DNA of 64,000 nucleotides. Origin: Plecoglossus altivelis (Eukaryota > Chordata > Actinopteri > Osmeriformes > Plecoglossidae). This document shows, one piece after another, positions 48,452 to 60,920 of the stretch. A program made the translations under genes and the position numbers. The stretch spans positions 9,695,518 to 9,759,517 of the forward strand of contig BROE01000001.1 of the NCBI GenBank assembly GCA_036571765.1, read 5' to 3'. Position 1 is the stretch's first letter. Each line of letters starts with the position of its first letter. The notes under the pieces are model-generated. The model searched no databases, had not been told where the DNA came from, and saw nothing but the letters and a program-made list of their open reading frames with translations.

Positions 48452-51400
48452 CTCTCAGTGTTCCCTGGAGGATACTGAGTCACTCTCCTTCAAGGGAGTG
48501 GTAGCTCTGAGCAAAGGACTTCTGCACAGATATCAACCAGTGCACTGTATTGATCGTCATGGAGAAAACATCAGACATGTAGGTACCTGCAGGGCTTGGT
48601 ACCTGGTTTTAACTCACTGTGGAGATTCTAAAGTGCTTCCTCAAACAAGTCTGGTACTTTGTTAGTCCATGCAGATGATCCAACTCTTTCTGAAACCTCG
48701 TGAAACCATTTCAGCAAGACACGTCTTTTTCGGTGCTGAGGTCATGCATTCATATCTGTAGGAAGGATTGGGCTACGTACTAACGCCATTGAATATTTAG
48801 AGAAACTGGTTCACGTGGGCCGTGTTCTCAGGCCTGACCTGCAGCTGTGTGGAAGGGTTAGGAATCTCTCTCTCTCCATCACTTGAGGGAGTTCAGGTGG
48901 AACTGAGGTGGTTATTCTTGAAACCGAGTCTGTCCTGTATTTCACACATCTACAAAGTTCACACTGACATCTCTCACCTCCTCATTCTCCCTTCCTCTCT
49001 CTCACACCCTCTGTTTTCTCCCTCTCTCCCTCTCGTTCTGTTCCTCTTTCTTTGACTTCTCTCCATTTCCCTTCCACTTCGTACGCACCCTCTGTCTCCG
49101 TCCCCAGTCCCCATGGTGACTTTGCAAACAAGGAGAGAGTGCTAAAAGATCAGGCCAGACAGTGCTGCCCCAGATAGCGCTGTTGAACACTCCCTCTCGC
49201 AGCCCCAGACATGAGTCACAGACGCTGGAGGATGCAGAGTAGCTGCTCTCCACTTGGCATGATCTAAATGGAACACACAGGGTGGCCCCAACCTCCGCAC
49301 ACCTTGAGCACTTTCACACACTTTTAAAGCTAGGCCTGTAACCTACCTGCTGGATGCCTCTGCTAGCTAGCCGCAAGGTGGCAGTCGGAGTTACTGAGCA
49401 GGGCTGGGGGCTTTCGGCCATTGACTGCACTGGATTCTGTTCATTGTGACCAATCGCGGTTTTCATTTAATCAACGTTAACTCACTACTGAAGGCATTTC
49501 AGTTTTTTCGTTGAAGCAGCCCGGCTCTCATCCAAGGACCCTGCTGGGCTTCCATCAGGGAGCTTGACATTGTAGTGGCTGTTGATACAGCTTGAATACA
49601 AGAAAATATTGATTTCTGGAAAATGACATGAAGTAAAAGTGAACGTCACTGATTGTAACACGGCAGTGCTTGAGTATGAACGTTTCTAAGGATAAATGTT
49701 GAACGGCAACAGCAATTCACGTCCTCTTTGTTTGGTAGAACTGCAGGCCCCTGACACAGACAGGCAGAGAAGACACGCAGCTGGACTGGTAACTAACACT
49801 TGGTCAAAGATCTGACATGGGTCAACAACCAGAGAGCCAGAAGTCAGAATAGGTCTAACCCTGTGTACTGACCCGTATCACTGGAGCGAGTCCAGAGATA
49901 GATAGAAATCTGTTAGACTCATAAAATGTGACACTTCGCTGGTTTTCCTATGGCAACGCAAACAATTTCTATCTGTGTCACAAAAAAACGCTTGCAGGCG
50001 CAGTGTTTATTTGCACAATATAGAGATCACTGTTTGACATCGCTGTAAGTAGCCGTAACTGTCTGGTTGTAACCAGTCCCTTGACGGTTGCCTCACCCTC
50101 GCCTGGGTGCTAGACAGTGTGATTAAACACACCTTATCAGACCTTAGAGACACCGATTCCATCAAGCCCCTCACCCCACCCCCAGCTCAGACTTAGTAAT
50201 GGCAAATTACCAGTCTCGGTACAGCCAAGCCGGAGCAAAAAAAAAAAAATCATCATCTTGTCAAATGGCTGTGGAAGCGGCGTAAAATTGACCTTTCTGT
50301 CAGCGTTTCTTCTGTAATTTGTGGTTAGCTGAGGGGGCAGAGCCTTGATTTAATCAGGCGGTGGGGTTTCTAGAACTGCGGTGGCTGCTGATCAGCTTCT
50401 GAAGGAGTCTGTGTGCAGCAGCGTGGTGGAGTCTGAGCTCAGTCGGGGAGAGGGGAGCTGGCAGGCTCACACTAGGCAGTCTGAGCCACAGGCTTTTCAT
50501 GCCGTTGTTAGGGAATGTGTTACAGACACGAGCGCATGCACGTACACACTTGCACATGCACTGACCAGAGAGTGGACGTTAGAAGCACACGTGCACACAG
50601 TGCACTAGCTATCAACGCATATGATCACACTGCACCCAGTGTGCCGTAACCAGCCTTTTGGTAATGTTCTTCCAAAGGGAGTGGTGACTCCATTTGTTTA
50701 TCTTCATTTATATATTTATTTGTTTGTTTGTTTAGGCCCTTTTAGCCCTGTGGCTAGCAGACAGGGTTCTTTCTTATCCTTTCATCTGAGTGGTGATGGA
50801 GAGCCTGTGGCAAGCATCAGTCGGGAGCAGCACATCCATTAGCCTACATGGAGCAGGGCATAAAAACTGCCCAGCCAGGGAGAAACAGATGCAGCTCTTC
50901 TCTCTCTATCTCTATCTTTCTTTTTCTCTCACACACACACTCCCTGACTCTCCCCTTCTCTTTCTCTTTGTCTCTCTCTCGCTCCACCCCTCTCCCTTTC
51001 TCGTAGATGCACACTTCCTGATCTAGCTAATCTCAAACTTAAGTCTGTCTGGCTGTCTGGCTGTCTGTCTTTCTCCTTGTCTATTTCTCTTTCTTGCTGT
51101 CAACATCCTGTCTCACTCTAAGCATGCTGTACCTCTTTCCCTATCACCCTCTCTCTGCCCCTCATCTATCTCTCCATCTGCCTCTCATTACCTGTCCCCG
51201 ACATTCTACCTTTTTACCTCTCCTTACCTCTTCCACTTCCACCGCACCCCCACCCTCTCCCCCCCATCTCTTTCGCTTTCTCTCTGTCCTGTATTGTTAG
51301 AAGTTGTCTGTGTGTTAGTCCCTTGGGAAGTAGGGGGTGCACTGCAACATAGTCATGCAGGCCACGGACTGCCACAGCCAACAGTGCATGTTCAAGCAGT

Positions 51401-52494
51401 GGAATAAAACATTTCACAAAATAAAGGCTGAAGCGTATTGTACTGGATCGGTGAATTAAAACGTACTTTTCTTGACTTCAGTGAAAAACGTGCACACAGC
51501 ACTTGGAAATGAGATGAGAGAGAATCTGGGTGCCATCGGAACAGAGTAACACAGCTCTAATGGGTCCAGAGTGGGCTGGCAGCCCAGACTCCGCAGCAAG
51601 TAAAGGAGACCATGTTGGCCGGAAGTGTCTGCAGCATTGACAAGTGTTACAAACAGGATTTGGTGTGTGTGTGTGTGTGTTTCCGTGTGTATGTGTAAAG
51701 AGGCTCTGTTAACTAATTGCCCTCGGCTCAGGGAATACACTTGCTGCCAAGATTTAAGAACCCAACCAGAAAGTGTGTGCGTGTGTTTGTGTGTTCACGG
51801 AGGTGGACAAAAAGGTCTCCTCAGCTCAGGTTTTCCTGCAGTCATTAGCAGCTTTCTGTGATGTTGCTTCATCACTTTCCAGAGATCCCCATGGATACTG
51901 ACGAATGTTCTACGCCACCAACATTCCGCCGTGTCTTTTGAGAAACAAGAAAGAGACAAACAAAAACAACACGCCTGACTGGCAGGTTGCCAGATCACAC
52001 AGATGTCAACCATTTCCGAAGGTTTACTCCTTTGCCATGATGCAAGTCAGTGAAGTGAAGCAGCTAAACTGGCCAGGGCTAGCTAGAACTGCGTGAATGA
52101 GTGTACCGCGCCCCCAGTGTTTGATTCATATTTCACACGTAGCAGCAAGGCTTTGTTCTGGCAGGGCTACCAGGGGAAATGCATTAGCCTCAAAATGTCA
52201 ACCCGTGCAGCTCCAAACCCACAGCTCATCTTTGCTTCTCTTCTCCGCTTTTCCTCCCCTTCTTATTTTTTTGTTGGATTATGGAATTGGTTTCATTGTT
52301 TTGCATTGTTCAGTACCTATATAGCCCATACTTCAGAAAGACTGTTATTTCGTTTTACATTGCGGTGGATTTCCTGGCGTCAATTCTCAGGGGTCTTTAT
52401 ATAGGCCTTGTAAGTGTCAGTGTGGTAGATTAAATCAACGAAAACTCACAAGTACTGTATTTTAAAATGTGCCCTTTCATTGTAAATCTTGCAG
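47516..52494 (+). other. Gene B intron 1 (coding numbering), 5 kb
   Basis: Holds the second copy of the dispersed repeat (47913-48094), long GT arrays (about 48201-48240 and 48257-48311, with TCTG units), a CA array (about 48421-48450), a run of A (50239-50250) and a CT-rich region (about 50901-51290). No exon seen. Confidence 0.8.
47913..48094. repeat. Dispersed repeat, copy 2 (about 182 bp)
   Basis: Counterpart of 44652-44837 in the same orientation, with scattered substitutions and small indels. It lies 400 bp after gene B exon 1. It lacks the flanking TATCTCTGTTTTGGTGG words seen around copy 1. Confidence 0.7.
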
Positions 52495-52789
52495 CTGCAC
52501 TCCAACTCTGACAAAGGCGACGGCTCTGTCAGGTACTTGCTCTCTGGCGAGGGGGCAGGGACCATCTTCATCATTAACGAGGTGACGGGTGACATCCATG
52601 CTGCCAAGAGCCTCGACCGTGAGAAGAAGGGGCAGTACGTGCTGCACGCCCAGGCCATCGAGCGCTACACCAACAGGTCTCTGGAACCTGAGTCCGAGTT
52701 CATCATCAAAGTCCAGGACGTCAATGACAACGCGCCGTGGTTCCCCGATGGACCGCTCGCCGCCGCCGTCCCTGAGATGGCTGACGTGG
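52495..52789 (+). CDS. Gene B coding exon 2: entire remaining EC1 and EC1-EC2 linker (295 nt)
   Basis: Acceptor AAATCTTGCAG. The peptide runs LHSNSDKGDGSVRYLLSGEG ... SLDREKKGQYVL ... TNRSLEPESEFIIKVQDVND and NAPWF. It is unbroken where gene A has its 171-bp intron. The donor is GTGG/GTAAGT, phase 1, followed within 20 bp by a GT microsatellite. Confidence 0.94.
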
Positions 52790-53054
52790 GTAAGTAGTCG
52801 ACGTGGGTGTGTGTGTTGTTGTGTGTGTGTGTGTATGTGTGTTTGTGTGTGTGTGTGTTTTGTGTGTGTTTGTGTGTGTGTGTGTTTGTGTGTATGTCTG
52901 TTTTTGTGTGTAAGTGTAGCTCTGCTAATGGGATCTTCGTGTTTTCAGATAACTCAAATGAGTGTCTGGAAAACCTAGGGGTCCAAACACAGGTTATTGT
53001 GGCCCCCTGATTCAGCCTCTCCAGTTGTGCGACCGTGTTCTTCCCTCTCATCAG
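52790..53054 (+). other. Gene B short intron with GT microsatellite
   Basis: 265 bp. GT/GTTT repeats fill about 52806-52918, beginning within 20 bp of the donor. Ends CCCTCTCATCAG. Confidence 0.85.
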
Positions 53055-53174
53055 GTACCTCAGTGGTCCAGGTGACAGCCACAGATGCAGATGACCCCAC
53101 CTATGGAAACAGTGCTAAAATAGTCTACAGCATCCTGCAGGGACAGCCTTATTTCTCTGTGGACCCTAAGACTG
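53055..53174 (+). CDS. Gene B coding exon 3: EC2, first part (120 nt)
   Basis: Acceptor CCTCTCATCAG. The peptide GTSVVQVTATDADDPTYGNS continues to DPKTG. From 53068 through 53177 the DNA equals gene A 23867-23976 except for one base at 53165 (C here, A in gene A), which changes Thr to Pro. The donor is ACTG/GTGAGC. Confidence 0.94.
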
Positions 53175-56100
53175 GTGAGCAGCCCACCATGCAGTGCCTC
53201 TTTGGTCTCTCTCTTTCTATATCGGTCTCTCGACGTCTCTCTTTCTTTCTCACTAATTCGCAAACAAAACAGTTGGAAAAAGCTAGAACACGCTTTAACA
53301 AACATTGAAAAGCAAAGGCCTTGAGTGAGTGTAAAGGGAAAATAGGCCCTTTTAAAAATTCACATTTGAGAGGCATGCTTGAGGTTTTTTCATCAATAAC
53401 AAGGTTTACTCGCACCAACGTGTGACTTCACTGCGTGTGTTTGTTCATGTGTGTCTGTGTGTGTGCTTGTGTGCACGTATGTCTCAATATGTATGTGTGC
53501 ATGTGTGTGAGGGTATGCACCAATGGGTAAGAGAAAACAGAAGTAGGTAAAGATGGAAAGACATGGATTTTCTGTCAATGTTTTTTTAGAGAACGAATCA
53601 ATGGGGCACTGGCCATTGATCCAATATCTATTATGAAAGCATTCCTGTCAACAAACCAAATATCTCGTACACTCCTTTTGAATGCGTTAAATCAAGGTCC
53701 CGGTTTACCTACTCCTTCAGTACAAGTCTTCTCACCTATTACAATGAGTGACTGTGTTAGTTTGGTCATGGTTTGGAGCTGGAACGATGCCATCTGCAAA
53801 GCATGCTGGGTCAAGACAGGGACATCTGTTTCCTCCTGCTCAGTGCTCTCCCCAGGGTTTTGTTCTAATAGACTGGGATGAACTCCCACAGTCCTCCTCC
53901 ATGCCTCACGCCATACCTTCTTCTATAGCTTGTTAGTCTTGAGGAACATGGATGATCCATCCTGACATCAGGATCTAGTTATGATAATGATACAACGGAG
54001 GAGAGGTACTATCGGTCCTACAAGCCACCTGCCAGGAATCAAAACCACAAATCAAATATGACCGCTTGTATATAACATCAGATACCTTTTGACTGGAAAA
54101 TGCTTCAAGCTTTGGTGTCTCTCTTTGGCTCCTCCGAATCAACTGTTCCACTGGCTACTGTTGGAAGCAATACTTTGATGTCTCAGGGAGACAGTGACTG
54201 GGACCACCAGCTGCTGCTTGTCTGCATTCAAAAACTCACCTGCTCTAGAAGGAAATTGTTATCAGCATCTGAGCTGTTCAATAATGCAGGTTCTGGTGCA
54301 TTCAATCATTGTGCTTCTGGATAAAAATGCAGTTTAGACTCCGGTAAATGTGCATTTGATGGGTCTTCCCTGTGAGTGACATGACAAAATATGATTCATG
54401 AATGGTTTCTTGTTTATATCAATTATTGACAGGCATTAATGAATGGCCTTTGGGGATATTTTATAATGACACCAACATTAAGAGTATTGATTAACCATCA
54501 CTGACAAGATACCGTAATTGATGTGAAGCGTCAGGTTAATGTTCAATGTCAATATCTCTTATCAAATTGTAAAGAGGATTTGATATTAATATTTTATGAG
54601 CCAAAGATTATTTAGTATAGCCTCTAGAGCTTAAATACGCTTCCTTTCATGAGTTTCTTTTAAAGAATAAGTGGTAGCATGTTCGCCCGGTTTATGAGAT
54701 CAGACCTTTGGTACAGAGTAGTAAACTAGGGTTAATTACAAACATTAAGTCCACATTTTATAAAAGTTTATTCAAACAACATATTACAAAAATTCATGAT
54801 AAAACTGTAGGTTCCCATGAGTCTTTTATAGATTCACACACAAGGAAAAGGAATGCAAGCAGAAGATTTTCAGACAGGCATGGAAACCTGGTTCTTGATT
54901 TAAACTGCTAATGTTATTTCATAGTTTACTCACAAGAAAGGCGCAAAGGTCTTTTAGTCTCAATTTGATAATAAATGTGAATTGTACCAATATATCTTTT
55001 CTAGTTTATAGACCTTTTTTAAGTTAACAGAAAAAATGTGTCTCACAGACCCATACAAGGGCAAAACCATAAGAGTGTACTGTTATAATATGGGGCAAAG
55101 CCATAAGAGTGTACTGTTATAATATGGGGCAAAACCATAAGAGTGTAGTGTTATAATATGGGGCAAAGCCATAAGAGAGTAGTGTTATAATATGGGGCAA
55201 AGCCATAAGAGAGTAGTGTTATAATATGGGGCAAAGCCATAAGAGTGTACTGTTATAATATGGGGCAAAACCATAAGAGTGTACTGTTATAATATGGGGC
55301 AAAGCCATAAGAGTGTACTGTTATAATATGGGGCAAAGCCATAAGAGTGTACTGTTATAATATGGGGCAAAGCCATATGAGTGTAGTGTTATAATATGGG
55401 GCAAAGCCATAAGAGAGTAGTGTTATAATATGGGGCAAAGCCATAAGAGTGTAGTGTTATATTATGGGGCAAAGCCATAAGAGTGTACTGTTATAATATG
55501 GGGCAAAGCCATAAGAGTGTACTGTTATAATATGGGGCAAAGCCATAAGAGTGTAATGTTATATTATGGGGCACTGGGCTGTTTTACACCTTAGGGTTTG
55601 TCAACATCCTGCTTTCTCATAAACCATCTGTGTTAGAAACAGGGTGTGAACATGAAGGAAGGCATGTTACATGGCGAAACCCTGCCATGTACACAACAAC
55701 AAATGAACTCGCTGTAAAATATCCCCAACCCCATTGCGGTACACTATTCGAGCTTTCTGTTCCTCTGCACACTCCCAGCTGAAAGCTGAAGGGATGTTTA
55801 ACAATGTTGTACTTTTATTGCGCTGACAGCTGAACTTACTGGTGCAGGTAGGTGGTTTCTGGCATGCGATCTGTTTGATGCAATTTCCAGGCCATTCTCT
55901 GGGGCTGAGTCTGCAGCTCTGTTCATTTATGTTGGTAGGGTTGAGACCATTTCTTCGTTTTTTTTATCCTCTCCTTTTTATTCTACATCTACCCATTCAT
56001 GAAAGATGAGCCGAAGAGAGGAATCTTGATGAATAGCAGCTCCTGCATAGGATTTCTGAGGCAAAGGCAGAACGAGGTGAACAGTTGCCAGCATTTTTGC

Positions 56101-58039
56101 CATTCGCCCATTCATTTTCATATGCTGAGGCATCTACCAGAGTCCTTGGGAATTTGGTCTGCTTCAAAGTGTCTGCAATGGTTTTATGAACACTTGAAAT
56201 ATTATGAGAACTTCTATCCTTGGATGTTTAGCGAAGGAAAATAACTGACAACATGAGGCAAATAGAACAACAGCGTGGTGAGTAGGATGATAGAAAGAGA
56301 CTCAAAGCCCTCTTTAGATTGAGGTGAAGTGAAATGAAGTCAGACGAAATGGACACTTCAATGCTCACTGTCCTCATGAATTTTTCCCAACCATCTTAAA
56401 CCTTTGAGTCCTTCACATTTTTCTTTCTCCTCCTCACCCCACCCTCTCTCTCTCTCTCTTACCCTCACACCCCTGCCTGTCTCTTTTCAGCTCTTTTCAT
56501 TGTAATGCTGAGCTCTCGTCCATGCTGTTCCACCCCACTGGCAGTATCGATGTTATCGATTTGACATAAAGTGTGTATCAAACCCTGACTCCGTCAATAA
56601 CCGCTTGCTTGTTTACCCAAACTTCCATTGATTACAAGTCTAGGTTCTCAATCACCTCTCACAGCACCCTTCACCCTAAGACCCTCATATGAGATTCTGG
56701 TGCCCCAAGCCTCATGTTTGCACAAGGTGTGCTGACCTAGGCTTTTCTATAATGAAGGTTCAAAACGAAAAGAAAAGATGACAAATCTAATGAAAAAAAA
56801 TGATTTTCCTATTCCCATTAGACATTACATTTTTAATAAAGCTATTTTTGAACCGGTAGCGTTCTAAATTAGCTGTCACGTGACATCCCTATTTTTTTCG
56901 AAGTGCAGAGCTCTTTTGCACATCAACACACTATGTAAATGTGTCGGCACTTGCAAAAAAATAAACAAAACTTAATCAGATGAACCATATGACCATGATA
57001 GCTGGATAGTTTTTTATATTTCTTGAAGCTTGAATGTTCTCTCAGGTCAACAAACACAGATTTCCTACCACATATATGTCTCCTTTGTCCATGTCTGGAA
57101 TACTTGGCCTTTTGTAATCTTTTCAACGGATGACTGACCCCAGTATAAGCGTTCGACTGACCCTTCTATTTCCACACGCCCGTACACACACCCATACACA
57201 TACATGCACACAGTCTCCACATATTGGTCAACAGTGCGTGTTGTAGAATACTGTTTTGGGCCAGATATTTGACTGATGCAGCTGCTTTGCAGTTGTGAGG
57301 ACAACCTTGTGGTCCGATCCTCCCGTCCTCCCACATCACACACCCGTGGCTCCTCCACCACGGCTGCACGCATGGACGATGCACACACACCCTGTGGCCT
57401 TTTGTTACAGGTGCAGGCTGCCTGGTCAATCTGTTTGCTCCCCTGTGAACATCCCTCGCAGTCTTTGGGGCTGGAGCCAGGCAGATGGCAGTCTCCTTCA
57501 TAGAGCTCCGAAGCGAGTAATGCAGCGTAGCAGGGCCTGCGGGCTGAGCAGGGAATAGAGGTGTGGAGAGGGGGGCTAGGTGAGGAGAGGAGGAGAGAGG
57601 ACGTGAGAAAAGGAGAGTGGAGGAGAGGAGAGGGACTGGAAGAACTGGAGGACGGAGGTGAGGAGGGGAAGAAGAAATGAGTGGAGAGGAAATGAAGAAG
57701 AGATAGTTCATGCGTGTACGTGGAGATGGGGGAATGGGGGACTAAAACCATTTATCCAGCGTGAATTGTGCCAGAACCATCACTGATTTTATCCGTCTGT
57801 CTCTCTAAGTGAAATGTAAACAAATTATGTGTACATGTGATGGGTTCAGTGCAAATAAAATATCTCCGTAGAGCAGCTGTTCCCTCACAGTCCCTCACCA
57901 TGCATGCACAAACACACACACACACAAACATACTACTGGGATTCTGGTCTGTGCCCTATAAAGGTGTGCTCACCCCAGTGCTCTCCTACCCCTTCTCGTG
58001 TTTGAACATTGTCCTCTTCCCTCTGTCACTCCGCTGTAG
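53175..58039 (+). other. Gene B intron within EC2, 4.9 kb
   Basis: Besides the 34-bp minisatellite (listed separately) it has GT-rich sequence at about 53435-53515 and a GA-rich tract at about 57560-57690. No exon required or seen. Confidence 0.8.
55059..55572. repeat. 34-bp minisatellite, about 15 copies
   Basis: Unit GGGCAAAGCCATAAGAGTGT plus ACTGTTATAATATG. Copies differ by a few substitutions (AAGCC/AAACC, GTGTAC/GTGTAG/GAGTAG, AATATG/ATTATG) and keep the period almost perfectly. There is no spacer variation, so this is not a CRISPR array. Confidence 0.93.
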
Positions 58040-58207
58040 GTGTGATCAGGACAGCCCTGGCAGGTATGGACCGTGAGGCTAGGGAACGCTACTTCCTGGT
58101 TGTCCAGGCCAAGGATATGGCGGGCTCCGTGGGCGGCCTATCGGGAACCACAACTGTCAACGTCACTCTGACTGACGTCAACGACAACCCCCCCAGATTC
58201 CCACAGA
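58040..58207 (+). CDS. Gene B coding exon 4: EC2 second part, EC2-EC3 linker (168 nt)
   Basis: Acceptor CTCCGCTGTAG. Encodes GVIRTALAGMDREARERYFL, then DMAGSVGGLSGTT and DVNDNPPRFPQ. NVT is a possible glycosylation site. The donor CAGA/GTGCGT runs directly into a CA microsatellite (58211-58241), so repeat changes there could touch the splice site. Confidence 0.93.
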
Positions 58208-58615
58208 GTGCGTACACACACACACACACACACACACACAACTTACATCTGTCTCGGAAGGGCCTTACACCTCATCTCACCCATGAAATACAATACTCAT
58301 TTGTACTGCATTCTATTTGTGTATCAGTTTACCAGACTTTTATGATCATACAGATACCGATTTACTTTCTGTCACATCACACATACACGATGGACCTTGT
58401 GAAGGCAACAATTACAGCTGTACAACTATAAACAGAACATTTTCCAGTTTTTTATTGAAGATGATAATGGCAAACTGATAAATAAGGAGCAGGCTTGTGA
58501 GACAGAGGATAATGTCATCCGTAGTAATGCGATGGTAATGTCAGCCGTGGTAATACGATGGTTATGTCAGTCCTGTTGCAATGGCAACCAATTCAAGCTC
58601 ATCTATTGATCTCAG
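58208..58615 (+). other. Gene B intron between EC2 and EC3 exons (408 bp)
   Basis: Begins GTGCGTACACACACAC; otherwise plain. Ends TTGATCTCAG. Confidence 0.8.
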
Positions 58616-58803
58616 AGAGCTATCAGCTGTACGTGTCCGAGTCGGCCGCGGTGGGCAAGCCTGTGGGTAGAATCAAGGCCAGCGACGAGGACCTCGGCGT
58701 GAATGCAGAGATGGATTATGTCATCACCAACCCTGAAGCTGCCGCCGTGTTCTCCATCAGCTCCGACAGCGAACACGGGGAAGGAATCATCTCACTCAAA
58801 CAG
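58616..58803 (+). CDS. Gene B coding exon 5: EC3, first part (188 nt)
   Basis: The peptide is KSYQLYVSESAAVGKPVGRI, then KASDEDLGVNAEMDYVI and EHGEGIISLKQ. The start was placed so that the length equals the family value and the phase (1) fits the previous exon. The donor is AAACAG/GTACAG. Confidence 0.92.
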
Positions 58804-59015
58804 GTACAGCAGCAGATACACACGTGGCTGCTTTTCATTTCTTTGGAGGCTGCGTCGTCTTGTTTCGTTTCGTGTAGCAATATACCGGATAGTGAGCCTC
58901 CGTGGTTCAGAGATTTCGTTTTGGATGGCAAGATACTTTTACGAGACCACGTTTTGGACAGCGCACAAATGCTAATGATTGAGTGGAACTGACTGTCGGT
59001 TGGTTTGGTCTGCAG

Positions 59016-59269
59016 CCGTTGAACTATGAGAAGAAGAAGGCCCACACACTTCACATCGAGGGCGTCAACACACATGTGGACCCTCGCTTCTCCCACCTGG
59101 GGCCCTTCAGGGACTCGACCTCGCTGCGGGTCATCGTGGGCGACGTGGACGAGCCGCCCCTCTTCTCCATGGACTACTACATCATGGACGTCTACGAGAA
59201 CTCGCCCAGCGGAACGCAGGTCGGCATGGTGACAGCTCAGGACCCTGACAGCACCAAGAGTCTTGTGAG
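59016..59269 (+). CDS. Gene B coding exon 6: end of EC3, start of EC4 (254 nt)
   Basis: Acceptor TTTGGTCTGCAG. Encodes PLNYEKKKAHTLHIEGVN, then DPRFSHLGPFRDSTSL, VGDVDEPPLF and DYYIMDVYENSPSGTQVG. The donor is GTGAG/GTAACA, phase 2. Confidence 0.94.
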
Positions 59270-59424
59270 GTAACAAAAGCAAGAGGGCGACGTCTTCAGA
59301 TGAGGCTTCCATGTGATTGACTGTGCAGTCGCGTGAAGGTTTTCCATCTTTCTGTGGGATCGTTAAAAAGGAGTAATCCATTCATCTCTTTGTTCATTTG
59401 TTCATCGACCCTTTGATTTTCCAG

Positions 59425-59561
59425 GTATTTTATCGATAACAGCGAGGAGGGGCCGGTGTATTTCACAGTGGGGGTGAACAGCGGCTTCATCAGGACCACT
59501 CAGCCACTGGACAGGGAGGATGTCGCCTGGCACAACATCACTGTCATGGCCGCCGAGGTCG
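59425..59561 (+). CDS. Gene B coding exon 7: EC4, second part (137 nt)
   Basis: Acceptor TTGATTTTCCAG. Encodes YFIDNSEEGPVYFTVGVNSG, then PLDREDVAWHNITVMAAEV. The donor is GTCG/GTGAGT, phase 1. Confidence 0.93.
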
Positions 59562-60795
59562 GTGAGTAACCCTCTAGAAAGCAGAGCAGCTACTGGAAAA
59601 CTCTAAGCTGTGGTACAGTAGGCTTCATCAAACCTGTTTGGAAGTCTTTTGTACTGGACATTTCTACAGCCTTGTTTAAAAGATGGAGTGCAGGAAGCCA
59701 TAGGTAGTGAGTCCAGTGAGAGAGCACCAGCGTCACATTGGTGCTGAACCTTTGTGGTGAAACAGTGGTAGCCATGGTACCATTACTATTATGAAAAGCC
59801 ATGGTTGCCTTTTCATTATAACACAATATTGCAAAAAGCATATTGGAAAGTTCACTCTGATACGAAAAACACAAAAAATTGACTGCAGATGACACATAAT
59901 GGGTCTGTCTCATTCTAAATAATCTTGCTTTCTGCACATGGATAAAGCATGACCCGGTCTGCATATAATCCCACTGATACTCAGTTCCACAACCAGTGCA
60001 AGTAAAAATGTATCACTCTGGCTGGGTTTATATCATGAGACTGAGGAGGGTGCAGAGGAAGAAGATCAATTCTTACTTTCCTCTATGTTCTTGTTTCTCG
60101 TCAGTGCTTATCCGGACAATTATCCTTAGCTTTCCCCTCTTTCGCACAAAAGCCATGAGCTAATGGACCGGACCAGCCATCAATATGTGTGACGCTACGG
60201 AGTTTGGACGGTGTTAAGTCAACTGAATGAATTGATAAATCAATCCTCACTTTTTTCTGGACTTGTTTATGCCGGCAGAGAGAGAGAGAGAGATGCAGCA
60301 GCATGCAGCGGGAGAGGAAGGAGGGGCCCCAGCATGAAAAGGAGATAAGAGGAGACATAATGACAGAGAGATAACATGGGAAGGGACTGAGGAAGAGGGG
60401 GAGATGGGGGAGGACGAGAGCTTTGCAAGCAGCAGCTGAGCGACCGGGTCACCTATCAAAGGGAGTTTACACTTGGCCTGAGTGCATGCGCTGTGTCCAA
60501 ACCCAGGAGACAAGCTAACCCGACACTGCACAGGCACACCACATCAGACACACATGAGTTGAGCAGAGCTCAGCAGGGAGCTAACCTTAATAGAGCAGAG
60601 ATGTGTGCACTGTAAGTGTCTGCCTTCCATGAGGCCTTGACGGAACGCGGTCACGTGGAGGAGTGGGAGCAGTCCTGGTGGGCTGGGGAAAGCATAGCAT
60701 AGGGCTGGCTTCAGGTTGACTTGCATTTCACGTGAGTTTTCTACGCTTTAGGTGAATTGCATTGCTTTCTTATTGTGTGTTTCTCTGCCGTCCAG
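59562..60795 (+). other. Gene B intron before EC4-EC5 exon
   Basis: 1.2 kb, with a GA-rich patch at about 60278-60420. No exon seen. Ends CTGCCGTCCAG. Confidence 0.8.
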
Positions 60796-60920
60796 ACAAC
60801 CCTCGCCTGGTCAGCCAGGTTCCTGTGACCATTCAGGTGCTGGACGTCAATGACAATGCTCCGGCCATCGCGGGGGACAGTGAGGACATCATAGTGTGTG
60901 AAGGTTCCAGAGCTGGCCAG
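60796..60920 (+). CDS. Gene B coding exon 8: EC4-EC5 boundary (125 nt)
   Basis: The peptide is DNPRLVSQVPVTIQVLDVND, then NAPAIAGDSEDIIVCEGSRA and GQ. It is one codon longer than the gene A exon (122 nt). The donor is GGCCAG/GTCAGA, phase 0. Confidence 0.92.

Noticed and set aside
55059..55572. CRISPR-like regular repeat
   Set aside because: Units are contiguous with no unique spacers, in a vertebrate intron; it is a minisatellite.
57065..57751. 228-residue minus-strand frame
   Set aside because: Half is Ser/Pro low complexity from a GA tract, the rest has no recognisable domain, and it lies inside a gene B intron.
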